Below are positions 25,051 to 36,599 of a stretch of 64,000 nucleotides of DNA, in pieces; position 1 is the first letter of the stretch; every line of letters starts with the position of its first letter. The DNA is from Cryptomeria japonica. Lineage: Eukaryota; Streptophyta; Pinopsida; Cupressales; Cupressaceae. Under the pieces are notes generated by a model. It was not told the DNA's origin, made no database searches, and was given only the letters and a program-made list of their open reading frames with translations. The translations under genes and the position numbers were made by a program. The stretch covers positions 157,726,349 to 157,790,348 of the forward strand of contig NC_081413.1 of NCBI RefSeq assembly GCF_030272615.1, read 5' to 3'.

Positions 25051-27904
25051 TCACTTTTCAAAGTCATCCCCCAACAAACTAAGGGATGGAGGTAGGATGC
25101 CCCCTCGAGAGATTGTTGATGGATGAAAGAAATGAATGATCTCTCGAGAAGAAGAGAAAAAATGTTAGAAAGAGAAAATATGTTGAAGGAGAAAAATGTT
25201 AATAAGAAAGGAAGAATGTTAAGGGATTGTAGAAAAATAGGATGATTAATACCAAATGAAGAAATTATTGATTGATCAAAGAGAATAGATAGCATGATAG
25301 TGATCAACTTGATGAAAAGATAGAAGGATTCATGGGATAGAGGAAATGTTAGCTAGAAGAAATACGGGCGAGAAGTGAAGAATTATTAATGTGATGAAAT
25401 CTTGCTTTCACAAATGCAACTAGTAGGTGAGATCCTTTATTTGATATGGCACAACGGATGTGGCGCACCATGGCAATGAAGGCCAAGATGATAATGCAAT
25501 CCCTTTGCGCAAGACAAACATGTTCACAGACAAGGAATGGTTCAAAAATCCTAAGACATACTTGCCCCAAATTGTTATGAAACACTCCGCCAATAGAAGA
25601 CAAAACAATAAAGGACCATGAGCCATCCCAACCACTCTTAATCACTTAGTGACATCATTGAGAAATATAGGAACATGGTCAAAGCCAAAAATAAATCAAT
25701 AAAAAGATAAGACTCACAAATTCAAACAAACATTATGATCTTAATTGCCAAAGTGATAGTGTCATGATAAAAGGATGATCATGTTGTCTGGTTTTAGGTT
25801 ATGCAGTACCCCATCTAAGACAGGACACAGTCTGGTTTTGAGTATACCACACCGTATATAAGACCCATGATAATATTGACAAGGACAAATGATATTGATG
25901 TTGATTGATTGATATGACAATTTTGATTAGTTTGAATGTCTAGTTTGATTGAAAAGTTCATCTGTTAATGCATGATTTGTTAAGCGCAGTGTTGTAACAT
26001 GTTATCTGTTTGTTGTCTACACAAATGTTTGTCTATGTACAAAAGGGACAATTTATTGGTGAAATGAAACAAAAGCGATTGTTTTTGAATTTTTAATGTT
26101 TTGAAATTTTTAGGGTTTTTGAACATTTTAATTTTTAGGGCTTTTTTCAGGACATTTTATGAATGTTTTTGAATTATTTCAGGACATTTTTCAATGTTTT
26201 TTTATTATTTCGGGGCATTTTTTTTATGTTTTTATGATTTTACCCCCACTGTCTAGAAAGGCAAGGAATATGACAAATGGATAAACAATCTTGCTAAAAT
26301 GTTGGTGGATAGAGGGAAGACAAAGCCTTTTTATTATGGAGACAATGGGACAAGAGACTGGATATGACAATGTAAAGCAGGAACATGGCATGAGGGACAT
26401 GCCAAGAGGTTTTTGAAACTATGTTTAAATTTTGTGTCCTTATGTCAGACCAAGATCAAGGAATGAAAAAAGAGTGTATGGTTAGTGATAAGATATGGAT
26501 AGAATAAGCAAGACTAAGAATGGATAAGGGACATGGACTGAAGGTCGGGATAGGCTAAGGGATAATGGCACAAAGTTGCAATAAGCCAGGGAATATGGAT
26601 GAAAGGTTGTAATAAGAAAATGAATAAATACCAAAAGCTACGATAGACTAAAAGCTGCAAACAAGATGCATGATGCTCATGATGATCCTCAGCCTCATCA
26701 AGATCAAAGGTGGAAAGGGAAACTGGACATGAGGGATGATAGGACAAGGAAGGGGTATGATAGGATAATGAAGGGTGAAAAGATAATGAAGGAGGAAACC
26801 TACCCCCAAGTATGGTGTGCAAGAAGTTCATGGATTACGCAAGACACCTGTTTGCCAGGTTTTCATCATGGTACTTGCCTAAGGTGCCTATTTGCCAGGT
26901 TTTCACCAATGGACGAATTATTGTTGCTTTACTTTTTTTCTCTTTTTTTTTTCCCACTTTTTTTTTTTTTGTATTTTGACTTTTTCAATAGAAGATAGAC
27001 ACATTATAGGGGATGGAATAAGGATTCAAGCATCTTTTATTTTTTGGATAGTAGCCTTAAAACAATGGACCATGACCTTTAAAAGTATGCTCAATGATGT
27101 TGGTAGGATAAGGACATGGAAAATGAGACAAAACTAAGGCAAAGATTTATGCAAAGGATTGGACCAAAGGGATGGAAGGATGGAAAATATGCATTGGATA
27201 ATGGATAGGGTATTGGAATAATTGTGCTTGAGTGGATAGAAATGTTGGAAAGATCGACATTGGCACACACCTTGAGGGGTGATGGACTGATGGAGGAAAA
27301 ATGTATTTTGCATATTGAGATTTTGACAGAGGAAAGGCTATGGATTTTGGTACATATGGGCCCAAAACGGATGAAGAAGGTGATGGAGGGATAGACTTGG
27401 AAAGTTTAGATGGAGGAATAGAAATTTCAGATATCAATCTGGGTTTTTCTTTTTTGTGCTTCAAGAAGCCTCTTGGGAATCCACATGGTTTTTTATGTTT
27501 CATTTTTTTGTAGTTCCCTGGAGTGCATTGCTTGCATAAGGGATTTAGGAACCCATATAGATTTTTGCTTTCCTTTATTTTTCTCAGTGGGCCTTTGTGG
27601 CCGTTTGGATTTTTTTTTTTCTTTATAGATCATATTGTTCTTTGTTTTGACATGTCAATTATATTGGACATGTTTATCCTTGAATACATGTGGATTGCTA
27701 GACTTATGACTTTTATACTTGGCATCCAAATTTCTTGGAGGGGGAAATGAATGCATGGATGGATATGAATGAAATGGAGGTCTTTTGGATGGATGAAATT
27801 TACTCAAGGATGTGTGTCTTTGCTGACCTTGCATAGAGGACGAAGGGATATAAGGACCTAAGATGGATGGAAAGTATGATGGGGAAGGCATATGTTTTTA
27901 TTTT
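25051..27904 (-). pseudogene. Second inverted part-copy: protein C-terminus and 3' region
   Basis: Reading down from 27891, the minus strand gives the part beginning PSPSYFPSILGPYIPSSSMQ, then from about 27503 the conserved C-terminus with SVLGPYVPKS and ending in a stop at 27147. Below that is the long 3' non-coding region, matching 56613-59800 of the complete element. It includes an A/T-rich tandem repeat near 26080-26240 and the segment AAAGGACCATGAGCCATCC near 25612. The protein starts abruptly in the middle next to a truncated LTR, so the N-terminal half is missing. Confidence 0.65.
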
Positions 27905-28736
27905 GATAGCATAAGGATACTCAAAAAGTGGTTAAAAATCAATGAGAAAAGGGCCAAATTTATAGAAAAATTGAGATGGATTGGAGAATCAAGATGGATT
28001 AAAAAAAGATGGCATAAAGCAGATTTTGATTGGACATATCTCCTTTTTGAATTTTAAATTGATATTAAAGAGATATTTTACAAGAAGATAAATCAAGAAA
28101 ATTAGAGATAAGTGGTTATTTCCATTTTAAATTTTTAGGAAAATATGATAATGATTTTTGAAAATCATATAAAGCAGATGATGACATACTTTCCATTTTT
28201 TAAAATTGGGAGAATATGAGAAAATAGTTTATTTAAAATGGATAATGATTTATTTTTAATTTTTAAATCATTTTCTTGATTTATTGCCATTTTTGAATTT
28301 GGATGAGGATAATTAGAAATTAAATCAATTAAATAAAAACAAATAAAGATTTGTTTCCATTCTTGATTTTTAGAAGAAGATAATTAAGATTTTATTAAAT
28401 AAATGGAAATTTATTTAATTATGATGAAATAATTAGCTAATTAAATAATTTAAAGAAATTATTCAATTATGAGGAAAATGAAATTGAATTTAATTAAATA
28501 ATAAAGATTATTTAATTAAAGTTGGATTGAACTTAATCAAATAATAAAGATTATTCAATTAATGTTAGGAAATGGATGATTAATGATGAAATGATTTAAA
28601 TGATTAGAAAAATAGAAAATTTAAATTAGAAGAATGACATAATGTCAACATATGATGAAAATCAAATGTGGCATGGAAGACATGTTAAAAATTAGGTTAA
28701 CGACACAAGAGTGATGACCAAATTTGAGTGTCTACA
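27905..28736 (-). repeat. Second inverted LTR, 3' end truncated
   Basis: Starts TGTAGACACTCAAATTTGG at 28736 on the minus strand, next to a polypurine tract at 28737-28750, and runs to about 27905. The last roughly 230 bases of the LTR are absent, and the sequence joins the middle of the protein gene. Confidence 0.8.
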
Positions 28737-29520
28737 TTTTGCCCCTCTTTGAGACAATGTGATTATGAGCATTGTTTCAAAGAAAATTAAAAAAAAAAGG
28801 TCATCCCCCAGTAAACTAAGGGATGGAGGTAGGATGCCCCCTCGAGAGATTGTTGATGGATGAAAGAAATGAATGATCTCTCAGAAGAAAAGAAAAAATG
28901 TTAGAAAGAGAAAATATGATGAAGGAGAAAAATGTTAATAAGAAAGGAAGAATGTTAAGGGATTGTAGAAAAACAGGATGATTGATACCAAATAAAGAAA
29001 TTCTTGATTGATCAAAGAGAATAGATAGCATAATAATGATCGACTTGATGAAACGATAGAAGGATTCATGGGATAGAGGAAATGTTAGCCAGAAGAAATA
29101 CAAGAGAGAAGTGAAGAATTATTAATGTGATGAAATCTTTCTTTCACAAATGCAACTAGTAGGTGAGATCCTTTATTTTATATGGAAAAACAGATGTGGC
29201 GCACCATGGCAATGAAGGCCAGGACGATAATCCAATCCCTTTGCATAAGACAAACATGTTCACAGACAAGGAATGGTTCAAAAATCCTAAGACATACTTG
29301 CCCTAGACTGTTATGAAACACTCCGCCAATAGAAGACAAAACAATAAAGGACCATCAACCATCCCATCCACTCTAAATCACTTAATGACATCATTGAGCA
29401 ACATAGGAACATGGTCAAAGCCAAAAATAAATCAATAAAAAGATAAGACTCACAAATTCAAACAAGTCAAACAAACATTATGATCTTCATTGCCAAAGTG
29501 ATAGTGTTTGGATATTTTTT
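28737..29520 (-). other. Inverted 3' tail of the element, non-coding
   Basis: Minus-strand copy of the last part of the 3' region, closely matching 25058-25750. It sits head-to-head with the plus-strand polypurine tract and LTR that start at about 29521, giving a large palindrome-like arrangement. Confidence 0.65.
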
Positions 29521-29559
29521 CAGTTTTCTTTGAAACAATGCTCAAAATCACATTGTCTC

Positions 29560-29573
29560 AAAGAGGGGCAAAA
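29560..29573 (+). other. Polypurine tract of the 14.2 kb complex
   Basis: AAAGAGGGGCAAAA directly before the 3' LTR. The identical tract precedes the LTR at 59851, and a close variant, AGAGGGGAAAA, precedes the one at 45224. Confidence 0.8.
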
Positions 29574-30646
29574 TGTAGACACTCAAAATTGCTCATCACT
29601 CCTGCATCGTTAACCTAATTTTTAACATGTCTTCCATGCCACATTTGATTTTCATCATATGTTGACATTATGTCATTCTTCTAATTTAAATTTTCTATTT
29701 TCCTAATCAATTAAATCATTTCATCATTAATCATTAATTTCCTAACATTAATTGAATAATCTTTATTATTTGATTAAGTTCAATCCAACTTTAATTAAAT
29801 AATCTTTGTTATTTAATTAAATTCAATTTCATTTTCCTCATAATTGAATAATTGATTTAAATTAGCTAATTAGCTACTTCTTTCATCATAATTAAATAAA
29901 TTTCTATTTATTTAATAAAATATTAATTATCTTCTAAAAATCAAGAATGGAAACAATTTTTATTTATTTATTTAATTAATTTAATTTCTAATTATCCTCA
30001 TCCAAATTCAAAAATGGCAATAAATAGAGAAAATGATTTAAAAATTAAAATAAATCATTATCCATTTTAAATAAATAAATTTTCTCATATTCTCCCAATT
30101 TAAAAAAATGGAAAGTATGTCATCATCTGCTTTATATGATTTTCAACAATTATTATCATATCTTCCTAAAAATTGAAAAATGGAAATAAAGCTCTGATTT
30201 TCTTGATTTATCTTCTCGGAAAATATCTCTTTAATCTCAATTTAAAATTAAAAAAAGAGATATGTCTAGTCAAAATCCACTTTATGCCATCTTTTTTAAT
30301 CCATCATGATTCTCCAATCAATCTCATTTTTTCTATAGATTTAGCCCTTTTCTCATTGATTTTTAACCACATTTGGAGTATCCTTATGCTATCAAAATTA
30401 CTTTTCTATCATTATCTTGCTTAAAATACATTTGTGTTTGTAGGTGAGAGCCACTTCCATTTGAAGGAGAAAGAAAGCCAATGGAGAATTATGGAGGAGA
30501 AATCCACGTTTGTAATGGTTTGCATTCAGTTTGATTATCTTGTCTTCATAGCTCTATTGAGTGTATTAGGACATTTTTCATTGCAACTTAGCTTTGTGGT
30601 TAGCTAATGTTTATTGCTTAGATGTTTTCCCAAATTCCTAGTTAGA
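29574..30646 (+). repeat. 3' LTR of the 14.2 kb complex
   Basis: Begins TGTAGACACTCAAAATTG. Its end reads CCTAGTTAGA, so the terminal CA has mutated to GA. The GAAAG target duplication follows directly. Confidence 0.85.
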
Positions 30647-31194
30647 GAAAGAGACTATGAATTTCTTGTATTCAATATATTCAAAAATGTATTACCTTCC
30701 CTATTTTGTTTATTCATTATCATGAAAAAGGAGTAAAGTTGTAGTTCTATTTTCAGCTGTAAATTCTATTGAGGAAAATAAATGAGTAGCATTATATTTA
30801 AATAAATTGAAGATTATCTCCTTATTCAGTTTTGTTGTTTAAATATATTTAGTAGTTAATCTAAACATGCAGATTTAAAAAATATTTTCACTTCATTTGT
30901 TTATTTAATAGCATTTTTTTATGTTTAAATCTACAAGTAGTTAATCTGTTAGAAGAAAGAAATTTATATCTTAGAGCAAAAAAAATTTAAATATACATAT
31001 GTCCAAAGTGATTAGATCAATATATATTGTAACTTTGTTCCGTTTTATTCCATTTTATTTAAATAGACTCTTAAATATATTTATCAAACTATACTTTCTG
31101 CATTTTTAAGATTAAATCAAAATGTATATAACAAAAAATAACTTCTTGATAAATCATTTATTTGTGCACATGGAAGTGTATTTTTGTATTTATA

Positions 31195-31606
31195 TTTATA
31201 TTTATATTTATATATATATATATATATATATACAAATATACATATAAATAAAAGAACATCATTTAACCCTGCCTTTCGATATTTAATACCCTACTGATAA
31301 TTGAAATCCTATTGAAACTTCATAATTAAAAACACCTATTTTTGTACATATCTATCCATACATACATAGACACACACATATATATATGGTTGCTAAAACT
31401 AATGCTGCTGATAAATTAATCTGCTCTGAAAAAAATAGTGAGTATACTCCTGTGTATATATACATATAAATACACACATAGATACATACATATATGTATG
31501 TATGTATGTATGTTGTTGCTAATAAATAAACTAGAAATAACACTGTGAATACACAGTGAGTATATGTATTATAAATATATATACATACATATATATACAC
31601 ATTTAA

Positions 31607-31638
<32 letters not shown>

Positions 31639-31640
31639 CA
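31195..31640. repeat. AT-rich microsatellite cluster
   Basis: Contains (AT)n at about 31211-31232, (TATG)n at about 31490-31512 and (AT)n at about 31611-31638, with GAGTATA-containing spacers that resemble each other. Confidence 0.9.
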
Positions 31641-31744
31641 TAAACATCGTATTAGGCAAGATTTAAAACCGTTTAAAAAAAATTAACACCAAAAAAATTA
31701 CGGTTAAAGCGGCCATGTTTACTGTGGGCCGCACGACGTTCGGA

Positions 31745-31840
31745 GGCGTGACCCAGAGTGGCCGACCCACAGTGGGGTGACCCACTATGGGGTTGCGTCT
31801 GTAGTGGGCTGCGACCCACTGTGTGGCGATCCACAATGCC
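31745..31840. repeat. GC-rich degenerate repeat of GACCCAC(A/T)RTGGG type
   Basis: Five related words occur within about 95 bases: TGACCCAGAGTGG, CGACCCACAGTGGGG, TGACCCACTATGGGG, CGACCCACTGTGTGG and CGATCCACAATG. Several are imperfect palindromes (CCCAC...GTGGG). The patch stands out in an AT-rich background. Confidence 0.6.
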
Positions 31841-32317
31841 ACTGCTCGGCCCCCTCCCCTTCATTCACCGCCCGTGTTAAAATCGTCGCCATCCATCGTT
31901 TTTCCAATGTCGTCTGTCGTGAAACATGGTCGTTGATACCTGCAAGCAAAAGGGATTCGACCACCATGGAAACCTTGAGGTTCTACACAAACACATTATC
32001 CACCATGAGACATTTTCAAGGTGAAACCCTAAATCTGACTTAGGGTTTAGGAAGTTAAGAAACCCTAAAAGGGGCTAAGTTTTAAATATTATTAGATTAG
32101 GTCAAATTTTTGTATAGAAAGGGGTAATTTTTATAAGAAATATTTGGGGGAAAGATTCCAAAATTTTAACTAAGGGATATTTAATTGGCCAAGTTAATAA
32201 AAATGAAAATATAGGAGGAAGTTATTAAGAAATAAATGGGTTTTGAATCATGGATTTAAATTAGTTCAAATAGGAAACTAATTTTAATGATTTAATATTA
32301 TAAAGACATTTTGGGCC

Positions 32318-32325
32318 TATAAATA
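32318..32325 (+). promoter_or_regulatory. TATA-box-like element in the solo LTR
   Basis: TATAAATA in the context GGGCCTATAAATACATTT, about 215 bases before the LTR end. This is a plausible position for the promoter of an LTR. Inferred from sequence only. Confidence 0.4.
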
Positions 32326-32544
32326 CATTTTGGGAGAAGTTCAAAAGTTTTCCCTTAGTTAAGGGTTAATTATATATTTAATTGCTCGCATTAAAGACCT
32401 AATTAATTCATCACATAAGTTATCATATTAGTGAAACTAAGTGAAATAACACATCTAAACATTACGTAAATCACAAGTGATTAAGTGTTTTTCTTTTTTT
32501 TAAATTGTTGTGTTTTTACCCAAAAGTTTTGGCATCGCAAAAAA

Positions 32545-32677
32545 GCCTTTTCCTATAGATACTTTTGAGTATCTCAAAGATAAGTTAGGGGTAATTTCCC
32601 CTCTTGATAAGAACAAAGATGCATGGATTTGCATCAGTCTGGTGAACTTCATAGAGACATTTTGTGATCCGGATTGA
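32545..32677 (+). pseudogene. C-terminal end of Copia RNase H/pol
   Basis: Reads PFPIDTFEYLKDKLGVISPL and ends at TGA 32675-32677. This is the normal continuation of KEQVANIFT(K) at 14282, so both belong to one Copia element. The remaining bases to the polypurine tract at 32927 are non-coding. Confidence 0.85.
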
Positions 32678-32926
32678 TGAATGAGGTTTCTATTCAGGGG
32701 GTAGTCAGTGTTGGTGTTCATATTTGTGGTGAGGGAATCCTAATTCCTAAACCTTTTTCATTGATGTCAAATGGGGAGAGAAGCATTTGAAAAACCCTAG
32801 TGAATTTTGAGTTTTATAATTTTAGTTATTTGAGCTGATCCCTGTGACTTTCATGGAGATTGTTGAGGGATAAATTTATTTCTTTGCATTGATCATTTTT
32901 CACATTCATATGTTTCTATCAATGCC

Positions 32927-32937
32927 AAAGGGGGAGA
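32927..32937 (+). other. Polypurine tract of the Copia element
   Basis: AAAGGGGGAGA in the typical plant Copia context ATGCCAAAGGGGGAGATTG, nine bases before the 3' LTR. Confidence 0.85.
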
Positions 32938-32945
32938 TTGTTTGA

Positions 32946-34321
32946 TGTTGTTAAGAGTTTGTTGGAATTTTGTGTTGTCATTGATATCAACATATTTTTC
33001 TATGTATTCTAGTGTTGCAGTCATATTAGACGAGTTGGTTTGGTTAGTGTGTTGCAGCTAAGCTTATGCAGTTTAATGGGTTTAGAGATACTTATCTCTA
33101 GTTGATTCAGCATAATTTCAATGGTCCACATGATGTTGTGATCAAGTTATGAGATCTGGTATTGAGATTAATATTTAGTTGTTTGTATTATTTGATATTC
33201 TAGTTTGTGCTTTGTATTGCTCTAGAATTGCTATCTTTGGTTGTAGATGTATGGGATGTGTTCTGGATATTGATGTATATCCTCAGTTTGATTGGTTCAT
33301 GATTTGGATGTCCATAAGAAAATATTTCATGTTGACCATCAATTATGATATTGTTCTTGAGCTTCGATGATGAGATGGTAATGATTCTGGTAATCCGAGA
33401 TGTTGTGGTTGTTGTGATGTAATTCACATTGCCTATGAATATTTATAGATCATGTTCTACGAGTATTGGTAGTCCGTATTGATAGTTGTGCGAGGTATTG
33501 AATATTTTTTATATCTGGTGATGTTCTTCATGTTATGCAAAATGTATGGAGTTGTAGCATGTTGCGGATGATCGAGGCTTGATCATTGAAGGTGTTGTGT
33601 GTTTGTAGTGTTGATTTGGGTCTAGAATATGTCTTAGTCGACATTGTTTTGATCTGCATATGTTGTTGTAGCATGTGAGGTTATTATTTTTTAATTTTTA
33701 TTGAGGGTTTAGCCAACCTTGAAACATAGTTTGATGTCCTGTATAAATAAATGTAATAATCATGTAAAATGCATGTCTACGAAGGTATACAATCCTTGAG
33801 TGTGTGTATGATTGAGTTGTATGTGTGAACAAGTGATTTGATCTCTCAGAAGTGTGAAGGAGAGAAGAGAAGTTTTGCAGAGCAGACTATGTGCTTAACC
33901 AGAACTATATCTAGGCATATGTAGATGTTATTTTCATAGTTCATGTAAACCAAAATGTTGTCCAAATGCTTTTGTAAGTCAATGAGACTTCCTGTAAGGT
34001 AGTAATCCTTCCCTTCAGGTTGTAGTCTTTCTGGGTTACTTGTTTGAGAAGTGAGCTTTAGGTAGTGTGCTTGAATGCATGTGCATTCCCCATTGTAATA
34101 TTTCACTTACTCCTACTAGGGTGTTATCTCATTGTGGGTAGGTTCCCACCATTTTTTTCCCTTAACTGGGCTTTCCACGTCAAAAATATTGGTGTTGTGT
34201 GTGTTATTGATGTGGTATTGTTTAATACTTTAATTGTTCATTATCATATCAGAATTGTGGTTTAAGTTGAATTTTTTTTTGGTGCGAACTGATTCACCCT
34301 CCCCCCTCTCAGTTTATTGCA
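32946..34321 (+). repeat. 3' LTR of the interrupted Copia element
   Basis: Begins TGTTGTTAAGAG, ends TTTATTGCA, 1376 bp. Homologous to 1198-2563 along its length, with many substitutions. It follows the polypurine tract directly. Confidence 0.85.
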
Positions 34322-35690
34322 TTGTTTCCAAAAAATAGATTGGGGGTAATAGGACTAATCACATCTTGATTGGTTTGAAAATGATGAGGCTATAAAAATA
34401 TTTCTAGGTCCACGAGATGGATTTCCCTATGATGATCACAAAGCTAGATTTGCAATAGACTTGAACAGGACAACCTATTTTGGATAAGCAAGTTCTTCCT
34501 CTCACTTAGAAGATTGTGATGAATTAGAAAAAAGATGACTAGATGATCTCCTAATTGATCAATAAATCTCAGCGTTGCTTGTTGAAAAAATAAAGGAATT
34601 CAAATTTGGAGATGTTGAAACTGTACGCAAGATACACTTGGCTTAGTCTCTCAAACTATATGAAAAATAAAATTTCATCCAGTACTTCAAACAAAGACCA
34701 ATAAACTTTGCATTGCCATATGTTGATATGCCTAGACTGGATCTAGAACTAGTGCTAAATCACTTACCATTATTGCCTAGAATGAAGCAATATAAACAAA
34801 AACATCATAAGATGAATCGTCATATTTCTTTGCTAGTAAAGGTTTAGCTACAAAATTTGTTAGATGTGAGCTTCATAAGGCTCGTAGATTATGTAGAAAT
34901 GGATATCAAATTTAGTACCAATGACCAAACCTACTAGGGGCATAAGAATCTATGCAAACTTTAGGGACTTGAATAAGGCTTGTCCCAAAGATGACTTCCT
35001 GCTCCCCAACATAGACATAGTTATGGATTTAATTTGTGGACATGAAATGCTATCACTCATGGATGGTTTCTCTAGCTATAATCCAATCAAGATTGCACTA
35101 GTAGACCAACACAAATAGCTTTTACTTTCCCATCGGGAACATATTGTTGGAATGTGATGCCATTTGACCTCAAGAACACTAGCACTACTTATCAAAGGGT
35201 AATGAATATAATGTAAGAATATGTTGAAGACTTACTATAAAAATCTAAAACTAGAGATGATCATCTTGATGTTCTCACCAAAATATTTGACAGACTTCAA
35301 TAATAGAATGTTCGATTGAATCAAAAAAAGTGTGTGTTTGGTATGACAATCGGAAAACTCTTGGGATTCATTGTATCTAATAGAGGTTCTTGAGGCGGAT
35401 CCTACAAAACTCAAAGCTATACTAGAAATACCACCACCATCCATGCTCAAGTAGTTAATGAGCTTACAAAGAAGATCACAATCCATCAGGCACTTTATAG
35501 CACAATTGTTAGAGAAGTGTCAACCATTCCAACACCTTCTTAAGAAAGGTGTAACATTTAAATGGACATATCAATGTCAAGAAGTGTTCCAAGCTTTGAA
35601 AGATTACCTTTTGTCAACACCAATCCTAGTCTCACCAGCACCAGGAAAACCTTTGTTTTTGCACATCTAAACAACAAATTCATCTTTAGG
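34322..35690 (+). pseudogene. Ty3/gypsy reverse transcriptase remnant
   Basis: The RT domain is recognisable in pieces across frames: PKDDFLLPNIDIVMDL near 34990, HEMLSLMDGFSSYNPIKIAL near 35042, then FPSGTYCWNVMPFDLKN near 35132. The catalytic box near 35217 reads EYVEDLL instead of YVDD, so one catalytic Asp is replaced by Glu. DHLDVLTKIFDRL and KKCVFGMTIGKLLGFIVS follow, and then the RT-RNase H connection (FIAQLLEKCQPFQHLL near 35490). Upstream, IKIFLGPRDGFPYDDHKARF and the conserved VDMPRLDLELVLNHLPLLP segment are present. Many stops and shifts make it inactive. Same strand as the G-patch fragment at 73-1197. Confidence 0.85.
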
Positions 35691-36450
35691 AGCACTCTTG
35701 GAAAGACATAATAACTAAGGGAAAGAAAGAGCCATCTAACACATTAGCAGAACACTTGTGGGATATGAACTCAATTATGCTCCCATAGAGAGAATGTTTG
35801 GTGGTGATCTTTGCATCTGAAAAGATTAGATACTACATGCTTAGTCATAAAATTAAACTTAGAGCATGCTTTGATCCTCTTAAATATCTCTTGATCAGAG
35901 CTTCCCTAATAGAAAGATTGGCCAAATAGGTCATGATATTAAGTAAGTTTTATATTGAGTATGTGGATAGAAACTCAATCAAAATCAAAATCATAGCAGA
36001 TCATTTGGCAAAAGCTCCTATGTAAGACAATTATCCATTGTTAGAAGATTTTCTTGACAAATCTGTATTCACACTGATGGTATCAACAACCTAGAAGTTG
36101 TACTTTTATGGCTCTTACACCATGGGATGGGTACCAGAATTCTCTTTGTCACTCCTCAAGGTGACTCAATTCCAAAGTCCTATAGAATAAGTTTCCCATG
36201 CACCAGTAACATAGCTAAATATGAAGCCCTCATTATAGGTCTTTGTACTATAATTCAGTAGAAAATAATAAAATTAAATGTCTATGGAGACTCACAGCTC
36301 ATTGTTAGTCAATTCATTGATGATTACAACACCAAGGATGACAAATTGATGACCTACAAACAAATGATTTAATAACTCAAACAATACTTCAATCATATAA
36401 CCTTTGAGAAAATTCCTTGACAAAAAAATAAAGTAGTAGATGTTACGGCT
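35691..36450 (+). pseudogene. Ty3/gypsy RNase H region remnant
   Basis: After the RT-connected RNase H part (ISR..VGYELNY-like signals near 35740, then KIRYYML near 35821), a further RNase H-type domain is visible near 36130-36380. It reads GTRILFVTPQGDSIPKSY, AKYEALIIGL and VYGDSQLIVSQF. The Asp in GDSQL fits an RNase H active-site residue. Two RNase H-like segments in series are known from some plant gypsy lineages. Numerous stops. Confidence 0.7.
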
Positions 36451-36599
36451 ACTGTAGGATCCCTTCTAGATATGCCAAATAATGAAACTCAACTTGAGTT
36501 CATGGTGGAACAGTTGATGGTACCTTCTTATGAGATCCCCTCCTTCAAATATATATGTGTGATAGTAGGTCCCGAATCACTATGGCATAATAAAATATA

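Larger units (their letters stand above)
16430..30646. mobile_element. 14.2 kb LTR element complex with inverted internal copies
   Basis: The outer LTRs (16430-17515 and 29574-30646) are direct repeats on the plus strand. They are flanked by a perfect five-base duplication, GAAAG at 16425-16429 and 30647-30651. A primer-site-like sequence follows the first LTR and a polypurine tract precedes the second. Between them are a plus-strand leader and protein remnant (17516-22215), then minus-strand pieces of the same family (22262-29520), including two truncated LTRs. So one insertion later acquired inverted relatives or underwent inversion. No protease, RT or integrase was found in any part. Confidence 0.8.
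14283..32539 (+). mobile_element. About 4.0 kb solo LTR inserted in Copia RNase H, itself interrupted
   Basis: The insert starts TGTGAGGCCC at 14283 and ends GGCATCGCA at 32539. It is flanked by ACAAA (14278-14282) and AAAAA (32540-32544), a five-base target duplication with one mismatch. Removing it restores the canonical Copia reading ...IFT-KPFP.... After subtracting the nested 16430-30651 insertion its length is about 4035 bp. It has TG...CA ends, no long frame and no recognisable retrotransposon protein, and a TATAAATA about 215 bases before its end, as expected for U3-R-U5. A solo LTR formed by LTR-LTR recombination explains all this. LTRs of this length are known in some Ty3/gypsy lineages such as Ogre/Tat; which lineage this is cannot be told. 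Confidence 0.6.
30652..32539 (+). repeat. Right half of the solo LTR
   Basis: Continues the solo LTR after the nested insertion. It holds AT and TATG microsatellites (31195-31640), a GC-rich patch with GACCCAC repeats (31690-31850), a TATA-like box at 32318 and about 215 bases to the CA end. No supported gene was seen. Confidence 0.55.

Noticed and set aside
31352-31600. Possible protein in the microsatellite region
   Set aside because: It is a translation of TATA/TATG repeats (Tyr/Ile/Cys runs) with no independent support.
31777-32043. Possible short gene in the GC-rich patch
   Set aside because: The frame arises from the repeat words and no motif or homologue was recognised. The GC-rich repeat is the better description.
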